From Crocodylus rhombifer (Eukaryota; Chordata; Crocodylia; Crocodylidae): a stretch of 64,000 nucleotides of DNA. Below, piece after piece: positions 56,722-64,000 of this stretch (its first letter is position 1; every line of letters begins with the position of its first letter). The stretch lies in the NCBI GenBank assembly GCA_038503035.1, contig JAVSML010024617.1:357955-421954 (forward strand). The letters are read 5' to 3'. The position numbers were made by a program, and so were the translations under genes. Under the pieces are notes generated by a model. It did no database searches, was not told the DNA's origin, and saw only the letters and a list, made by a program, of their open reading frames with translations.

Positions 56722-57298
56722 CCTTAATGGGGCTGAGGCAGGAGGTAGGCTCCTGGCTGATCAGACCAGGGCAGTTCTGAACATGTGCAGAGCTGCAGGC
56801 CCCCAGACCTTCCACATCAAAAAGGGAAGTACGTAGTTGTGCTTTAGGCCCCTCAAGGCATAAACAACCAGTAAGCAGGGAATTTTTAGATTGCTATTTT
56901 GGACTTAGCTTCCTAAAATCCACCTATATACATACAGGAGCTCACAAATTTGCAATCATTGGCTCAAGTCCAAAGGAATCATTTTGAGTATGTATCCAAT
57001 GGATGCTAATTCCTTTGTGAGTTCCAGTCTCGGGTGTTGATTTCCATAGTATTATTAGTTTCATATTCTTACTATGTTTTCCATTGCAAGCATATGTGTT
57101 TGTACACATACACATACACACACACACGACTCGCATCTGAAGCAATTGTGTAGTCAGCCTTGTCTTGACATGATTATAAGGTGACATGGTGTCAGACTAT
57201 GTAAATTAGCTTGACCTAAGACTTTCTAAAACCATACTCAAGACAAGGCATTTGCATGTTAGCATGTGTTAGTTGGGTCCAGCTAGCTCACATCCTTT
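56722..57298. other. Unassigned spacer with a short CA repeat
   Basis: Contains an imperfect CACATACACATACACACACA stretch at about 57103-57127. Otherwise without features. Confidence 0.45.
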
Positions 57299-57576
57299 AA
57301 ATCCTCATTAAGACAAAAGTCTTACAGAGATTGAAGGATACAAATAATTCTGCAAAGGGTACCTCAGAGACCCAGTTGGAAAACTTCAGCAAAAGAAAGT
57401 TGAATAGTTCTGCACCTAATAATATGAAGACAGATCCTTCTGCTGGCAAGGTGACAGAGAGAAATTTTATCAATGACCTGCCAAGTAAACAACTGCAATT
57501 CAGATGGTACCAGCAGCATGAAACATCCAGTTCATTTAACTATTCCCTTTCTTCTGAAAACTTAACACTAGCTTAA
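57299..57576 (+). CDS. Candidate host exon, unrecognised (weak)
   Basis: Open plus-strand stretch from about 57312 to a TAA at 57574-57576. The translation is rich in Ser, Asn, Lys, Thr and Gln (KGTSETQLENFSKRKLNSS, NFINDLPSKQLQFRWYQQHE, SFNYSLSSENLTLA), like a disordered protein tail. CCTTTAAATCCTCATTAAG just before 57312 could be a 3' splice site, and ATTAAA 20 or so bases after the stop could be a weak polyadenylation signal. No similarity is recognised. ORFs of this length occur by chance in 64 kb, so this remains a candidate. Confidence 0.2.
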
Positions 57577-59093
57577 GTTTATACCCAGAAAATTGGGAAA
57601 ATTAAAGTCTTGTCTATAACACTGTTGCGGTGGTGCCTCACAACAATGGGGCCAAGCATGCCTGGCCCACTCAAGTTCCTGGGTGTATGTTCCAGACCCA
57701 GAAGCTCAACGGTGTAGCTGCGTCTGGTGTCTCCTCAGTGCCCCCTCTTAAGCTCTCGATCGCCAGCAGGCCAAAGAATGAAGGATGAACCTAGAGAAAC
57801 TCCACTGGCAAATTTCCTAGACTGGAGCTCATCAGTGAACTTGGGTGGGCAGATCATACTGCTGAATTACCTCCCCTGGGTGAGGAGAGTAATGCTTCCC
57901 CACTCAAAAACACAGAGTCTGTATTGTAAACCAAGAACTTGACTGTGGGAAGCAGAGAAACGGGGACACTGAATAAGCGCTGAAAAGTCAGCAATTAATA
58001 AACCAACAGTACCTATTAGGGAAGACTCTCAACCTTCCCAGAGGGTCCTTAAATACTAAAGTCAGTCCTCTTCTCACAGTTATGAATATTCAGTGAGTCA
58101 GTGGTTTATACCTACTTACAGCATTACCTGCTTTCCCCACCCCTGCAGCTCACTGGCACATGCTCTCAGCAGAACGTAAGAACTGCTCACCTCAGGCTCT
58201 GCTACGTAGTGTTTCCACTCACTGCGCTTATGGTCAGGACGACCCTTCATCCCAAACGTACTTGGCTCAGGTTGTTTGGTCATTTGTTTTGGTTCAGTTC
58301 TCGTCTCATCAAGAACAACAGTGTTTTATTACCGTCAGTATCAAACCTTATCTGCATTTTAACTGAAATGCCCATAATGAGCACAACTGAAATGAAAATA
58401 AGGCCTAAATCATCCAGCCTTTCCCTTTGCTTGGCCACATGACAACCTAGAGCTCCCTCCCTTAATAGCACTTCCTTGAAGGTGTGGTTCTCAAGGGTGT
58501 TTTGGATGACCATCTCCCTATTCCAGCAGCAGGTGTCCCTATTCCATTGGGCCTCATGCCACGGACTCGGAGTTTACTACTCAAACGTTCAGTAGTTCAG
58601 AGAGCAAGAGAATGCATGACTCTAGCAAAACGCTTGCCTGGGAGAGGGAAGAGCTGGATTCTGGTCCTTGCTTCAGTGTGTATTTCATTACAGTAAGTCA
58701 TCAGTAGACCATGGAGTAGAAACCAAGTCTCCTGAGTGAGTGACCTAATTTCACAGTTTATATAGACTCAAGCCCACTCTTGTTCTCTCTTTATGTGCCA
58801 GGGGAACATAACTGATGAAAACATAAAGTGCCTCCACAATTACATAGCAAATGGTTGTGGTTTCTTCAGAACTGAAGATTTGGACTCAGTCACCTGAAGT
58901 GGCAAATAAGGGCTGAAGACCCATTGTGGATCTGTCCATTATTTTCTTTGTCATTCAACTCCCCATCTGTACACTGATAATGCTACCTTACAGGATTTAA
59001 ATCTAGTATGATTTCTGATAAATAGGAGGGAATCATGAGAGATGGGGCATTCTACAGATTTCTTGCTTTTTATGCTCTTCTTCTAAAGCATCT
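57577..59093. other. Non-coding, no recognised element
   Basis: 57620-58450 has mixed composition and several overlapping short ORFs with no recognisable product. It could be retroviral LTR-type sequence (TGTTGCGGTGGTGCC near 57625), but no paired end or duplication is visible. 58600-58750 weakly recalls a MIR-type SINE. Confidence 0.35.
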
Positions 59094-59173
59094 GTTACCA
59101 CCATCAGAGACGGGACACTGGGCTGGATGGACCTTTCATCTGACTTAGTATGGTACCTTTTATGTTCCTATAG
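59094..59173 (+). mobile_element. CR1 3' end, old lineage D
   Basis: ATCAGAGACGGGACACTGGG, CTGGATGGACCTTTCATCTG, ACTTAGTATGG and TTTTATGTTCCTATA match the 3' tail of the CR1 at 17193-18351. Only about 80 bases; strongly 5'-truncated. Confidence 0.8.
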
Positions 59174-62100
59174 GTTGTGAAAATAAATGCATTAAAGTTC
59201 ATGAGGTTCTCGTTTTCCAAAGCACCATATAACATCAGTACTAGACATAGAAACTGTATGGTTTCTTACACCAAGCAATTTGAGCCTCAAATCTTAGAGT
59301 ATCGTCTAATATTTGCACACTAGATGGACTGACATATAGCAAACAATCAAACCAGGGTTCTTATTTTATTTTCCAGTAGTTGAAGACAATTTAGCTTCTT
59401 CCTTCAGTTTATGTCTGTAAGACAGGCCTCAAGCACAGAGAGCTGAATCAATTGCGGATTTGAAAGATCTGAAATATATAGGTATCATCACTGTAGCAGT
59501 AGCTATGAAAGCTAAGTGGTTGCAAAGAGATATCATTATTTGCCCCAGTTACTGCATTACAAATAATAAATGGGTCAAACAAGAGTCAATATGGGACTCA
59601 ATAAGTTGCAACAAGCAAGAGAGAAAATGAAAATACTTTTTTAATAGAAAAATACCACCTATTAGGTTGAACATGAATAAAACAAACACAGGGACAATCA
59701 TGTTGTTCTGTGTTTGTACCTAGCACAATGGCTCTATATTCCATGAATGGAGTATTCAGAGCCAATCACAATAGAAATAACAATCCAGCTGGTCAAGATT
59801 AATATCATTAGCAACCCAATCCAAGTCAGCTATATCTATTTTCTTTATTATGAGAACTAAGCTCTTCCAGGACCTTCTCCACATTTCTCCTACCCCTTAC
59901 TAGAGTGCTCTCAGCTGGCTGCCTCTGGTTGCAATGACTCTTTCTGCCATGGCTAGAATTTTCCCTCAAGAGACTTCATTAAGGCTTCCTTTGGTTTGCC
60001 AAGAAGTTTAACTGTACATGTTCTTACCTCTTCCTTGGGCTGTATTGTGCTTCCTCAGTACCCTCACAGATGCTCTCTAAAAACAAAGCAGGACTTTCAT
60101 CTGATATAATCTAACCCCTGAAAAGAATGAAAAAACTTGCAAAGATTATCAGAAAAGGAAGAGATAATGTTGAATTTGGCAAGTCCAAAGTTTGACCCAC
60201 CATTCTGTTCTCTTCTGTTTGTAAAGCCCATGTAATTCCTCGAATGGGTTTTTCTTGCAAAACAAATGCTTCACTGTTCTTCTTTCAAAAGAGAAAAATC
60301 AGTGCCAATAACTGACTGCTTATCAGAAGCTACAGTATGTGATATATATAGTGTATAACTGCTACTGTTTAATGAAACTATAAATTCCTGGGGGCAAGGA
60401 GCTACCTGCTATTTTGTGTAACAGAGTAATGCAGCATGTTTCAGGATGAACAGGACGCTTGTTTTCTCTTGGGGTTTTGTCCTTTCTTTTGGCATTTTGT
60501 TGTTTTTCCTCAACCCAGAATAAGAGGCATTGTGACTGAAAGTGGACTTCGTCCTTTGTGTATTTGTAACACTCTAATAACAAACCAATTTGATGTTCAA
60601 TGAATTGTTAATCTAGAGTTGTAAGAGAAGAGATTTCAGACCTCCGTGAGTTCTAGTAAATAATAAAAAAGAATGAACAGCAAGTTTAAAAGAAAAAAAC
60701 AAACAAACCTTACAAAGCCTTTGAGATGCTGACATGTTCCTTGAAGCACTACTACAACTTTCAAGATGTCAATAATGCATTATGAAATGAACCTGTTAAT
60801 CAAAGTTCTCATGTTCCTTAGTGAGAGATCTTGCCAAATATAAACTATGAAATGCTTTTCAGCTTTAAGGCTCAGATTATGGTGGCATGCACAAATCCAG
60901 TGACTTCAGTGCAATTTGATATGGATATCGGAAGGCTGACTTTAGCTCATAAAATTAATAACAAAGTTCTCACGGTTTCTTTTCTGATCTTACTGCTATA
61001 TAGTGGTTGCTCTCTGTGTAGCATCTGCAACTCTGGTAGCTTGGACTCCTTAGTGCAATCAGATTGCCCAGGTTTCTAGTCTAAGTGGATCCTGGTTTCA
61101 TAGTGATAACAACTTGAGGGTAATCTGCAGGGAGTAAGAGACTCAAGTGGTTGCAATGCCCAAAGAGCAGATCAGGAACCACACTGTCACATGCTTGTCC
61201 TTGCTTCTTCCTTGCTTTATGAAGAAATCGGTATTAGCCCTTTTCCTGGTACAGGAAACTTATCTTTGCGTGCATGCTGGTTCTGCTCTGTTTTGGGGTG
61301 TGGTGGTGAAGGAGTGGTGTCAGCAAACCTTACTTCCACCCAGTACTATAGCAAGCACAGTGCCAGCAATGCACCAAAACTTGGCACCCTCACACAGGGG
61401 GCCACCAAGTCAAATGGAGGTAATATTACATAATAGCGCTTAGGGGGATGCTCTACATATGATCTGCACCAGGTGCTAAATGCCTGGGTACGGCTCTGCC
61501 TCCACCCAGTCCTTGCTGACCTTGGTCACCTGCACTGCACCCCTGAGAGTGGGAGAAGCTGTCATCTCTTCCATGTTGCTCCTCCTAATGACATTGGATG
61601 GGTCAAGGAACATTTATACCCCTGCCTTCCGGGGTAGCTAGCTTAAAATTCAGCCAGTTAGGCACTTGATTCCAACTGACAATCAAGCCTACTTTTGAAG
61701 TTTTCCATTAATCCTTAAAAAAAAAAAAATAACCTGCCTTTTCTTTTGCATAAGGGGGGCCCCTGCTCCATACCTTTCTAAAGCAGAGTTTTGCAAAGCT
61801 TTAAAATCTTCATTGTAAAATCCCCTTTGCAATTGAGAAATGAATGTTATTTCTCTGCTATTTCCATTTTTTGCTGTTTTCCAGTGATGTTTTCTCTTGA
61901 ATTTTTAGTAGAATTAAAATTAATAGATGCATTAGATTAATACATTCGTCTGAGTTGGCATTTGATGTGATTTGCATATCTGAATCATTGATGGTCATTT
62001 GGTAGCCCAGTGTCAAGTTAATTATGCTTCCCTTCCTGCCTCCACCCAAACAGAGCCCAAATAGTATAGGACCTACAAAAATGGTGGCTGTTTTATTGGC

Positions 62101-63785
62101 AGCTTTTTATTAAAAAATATTGCAATGATGAATCCAGTTCCTTGTACTCAGTATTTAGAATCCAAAAGATTTTCTAAAAAGAGCCAGTTTAACATCTACG
62201 GAAGAGAATGTCCTGACCACTGCATAACTAAAGATAGCATCCAGGGGGAATAATCTTGCTTCATTGTGTCCATATAACATTCATTGGAATTAATGAGCAT
62301 CGTGTGTGTGCATCAAGACAGAGAATACACCCTTAAAAGTCAAGGTGCTGTAATTGCTTAACAAGGAAAAATATAATTAATTGTTTGAAGATATTTTTGA
62401 TTAGCAATGTCAAACCCAAGTAGAATAGTCATGAACAGATCTGCTATCATGACATCAAATGATATCATGACAGAAATGACAGTGTGAATATTATAAAAGC
62501 AAACAGAAGTGCTCAGAAGTGCATTAATTGCAGTACATTTTGACACAAGGATGTGTCAAGGAAGCAGAATATGCAACAGAAATATCGAAAGCTCAGTATC
62601 TCTCAACACCCAAAGGCCATAAAAATATTTTAGGCATCCAGATTCACACCAGTACCCTAAAAAGCAATCTCCACATACATCTGGTAGCGCTTCCTTAGGC
62701 CAGCCATTTAGAATAGTAGAGATAAGTTTGTAATCTTAAAAAATAGAGAGATTCCTTATAGCCAGCACTTAGAATCCAAATTATTTTCCAGAGAAAAATG
62801 GTTTAGCAGTTTAGCAAAAGAGACCACGCAGAATAGTTAGTGAGTTGTAGAGATATGCTTGCAATAACTCTTATATGAAGTTTGATTTGGGCATTGGTGT
62901 ATGATGATGATTGATATGCTAATTGAAAAGCTCCTTTATGGTACACATGGTACATTTAATTGAAGAAGTTTTAGTCAAAGGTTTTCACTTGATTGCTGAA
63001 ATGGAAGCATTCAACACAGCTGCACATTTGCCTTCTGTCAACAGAACACAGCTTATGCCTATATGAAAAGAAAAAGCATGGAAGGACCAAGAGAAGAACT
63101 GATCCTCATCAAGCCAAGTTCTGTGAATTAAAGAACTTCGGCATTTTTATCTCAGCCATGGGTTGTGCAAGTAGTGCCCAAATGTGTATTTGGAATAGAT
63201 TTATTCTAGGGCTTGATGCCAGGCCATGGCAAGTTTTTGGTATAGATTAGTTCCAAAACTCCATAAAATGCTTTGTAGATTTTTCCCCCAAAAACAGAAC
63301 TCTCATGAGATTGGCTATTCTTACCAGATTTCATCTGCATTCAAACTTGAATGAGGTAAGTTTTCTTCTGGCTTTAGAACTAATACAGAATCAGAATCAC
63401 GGGTGTGACTTTTGATCTATAAACATGTATCTAACATTCACCTCCTCGAAATTCCCATATGATCAAATCTGATCATTCAGGTAAGAATGATCCAATTGAT
63501 CCCTGATTTTAACTCTAAGAACACAGAGCAAAAGGGACACTGAGGGATTAATTCAAATGTAGTTATGGATTAAACTGCAACTCTTTTATTGGAGAGAAGT
63601 ACCTCTGTCTGGATATTTCAAGAGATACTAGAAGGTTCATTTACTTATCCATAAAAAAAAGGGTTGAGATTATCTGACATTCCAGAGGAGCATAAAGCCA
63701 GCTTTATGAAAACTACACCTACGAGACTGGAGAAACTAGAATCTCATTGGAATGGACTAATGAATGAATATGTGCTGCAGGGCTT
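59174..63785. other. Repeat-poor non-coding segment
   Basis: About 4.6 kb with no transposon I recognise. 61850-62560 (AAAATTAATAGATGCATTAG, AATATAATTAATTGTTTGAA) resembles homeodomain-site-rich regulatory DNA. An A13 run lies near 61719. ORFs of 60-98 codons look random. Confidence 0.4.
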
Positions 63786-64000
63786 CTGGTTGTAGCCATG
63801 TTCGTCTAAGGAGATAGGCAGGCCCGCTTCTTTGCGTAGATGTGATAGCTTTTATTAGACCAACTGGAGTAGTTGGAAAAAAGTTCTTTGCAAGGTTTCA
63901 GGCACAAGCACCCTTCTTCAGGCATAGGGAATCTCTGCTGTTCTGAAATCTCTGAACAGCAGAGACTCCCTATGCCTGAAGAAGGGTGCTTGTGCCTGAA
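63786..64000. repeat. Family P repeat with a 47-bp-arm palindrome, cut by the window end
   Basis: Minus-oriented family P (TTGTAGCCATG, CTTTTATTAGACCAACT, TTGGAAAAAAGTTCTTTGCA). Then bases 63897-63943 are repeated in inverse at 63954-64000 with one mismatch (46 of 47), around a 10-base centre. The right arm reaches the last base of the window, so the true palindrome may be much longer. Confidence 0.85.

Noticed and set aside
56181..56815. Long ORFs on both strands (199 and 205 codons)
   Set aside because: They cover MITE-M copy 3 and its flank, with no domain; opposing long frames reflect low stop frequency in GC-rich sequence.
1..64000. Bacterial-type features (CRISPR, operons, ribosome binding sites, attachment sites)
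   Set aside because: The window is vertebrate nuclear DNA; none of these is present or expected.
1..64000. tRNA, rRNA or snRNA genes
   Set aside because: I saw no cloverleaf with A and B boxes other than decayed MIR sequence, and no rRNA-like stretch.

Overview
This is 64 kb of vertebrate, gene-poor nuclear DNA. The mix of repeats points to a crocodilian: several lineages of CR1 LINEs, ancient MIR SINEs, short inverted-repeat DNA transposons, a solo retroviral LTR, and no Alu, B1 or L1. A turtle is the main alternative. A bird is less likely because of the many DNA-transposon remnants. The organism call is inference from repeat content. No host gene is convincingly present; one open stretch near 57.3 kb is a weak exon candidate.

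Layout. 0-7.3 kb: a 606-bp transposon with TAGGGCTGTGCAAA ends (263-868), a small MITE (3381-3602), and copies of an interspersed repeat that I call family P (signature: GAAGAAGGGTG ... CCTGAAAGCTTGCAAA ... GTCTAATAAAAG). One P copy is split by a 655-bp solo LTR with a 5-bp target duplication. 7.3-10.9 kb: a GC-rich element with inverted arms, split by a large CR1 with an almost open endonuclease/reverse transcriptase (RT) frame. 13-20 kb: MIR copies and a decayed LINE of the R4/Dong-like, restriction-enzyme-like-endonuclease type (16.1-19.9 kb), itself split by an old CR1. 21-26 kb: an avian-like CR1 fragment, a GC-rich foldback region, a young CR1 3' end with an intact frame and octamer tail, and a transposon carrying roughly 150-bp tandem units. 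29.3 kb: a hAT-like element with an eroded 8-bp duplication. 36.4-45 kb: a dense CR1 cluster with a copy reaching the 5'UTR and ORF1 esterase, a nested younger CR1, inverted fragments, internal deletions, a second hAT copy and a MITE-M copy. 48.7-49.2 and 54.8-56.7 kb: more MITEs. 50-54.7 kb and 59.2-63.7 kb are nearly repeat-free and may hold conserved non-coding DNA. The window ends inside a 47-bp-arm palindrome made from family P.

The CR1 copies fall into four groups by 3' end and protein: A (7.65 kb copy, the insert at 38.86 kb and the 41.15 kb copy), B (24.0 and 36.4 kb copies), C (avian-like; 21.2 and 44.5 kb) and D (old, A-rich; 17.2 and 59.1 kb). Nesting gives relative ages: D is inside R4, and A is inside B. 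Nothing here forms an operon or pathway; the window is a layered record of transposition. The most unusual item is the R4-type LINE fossil.
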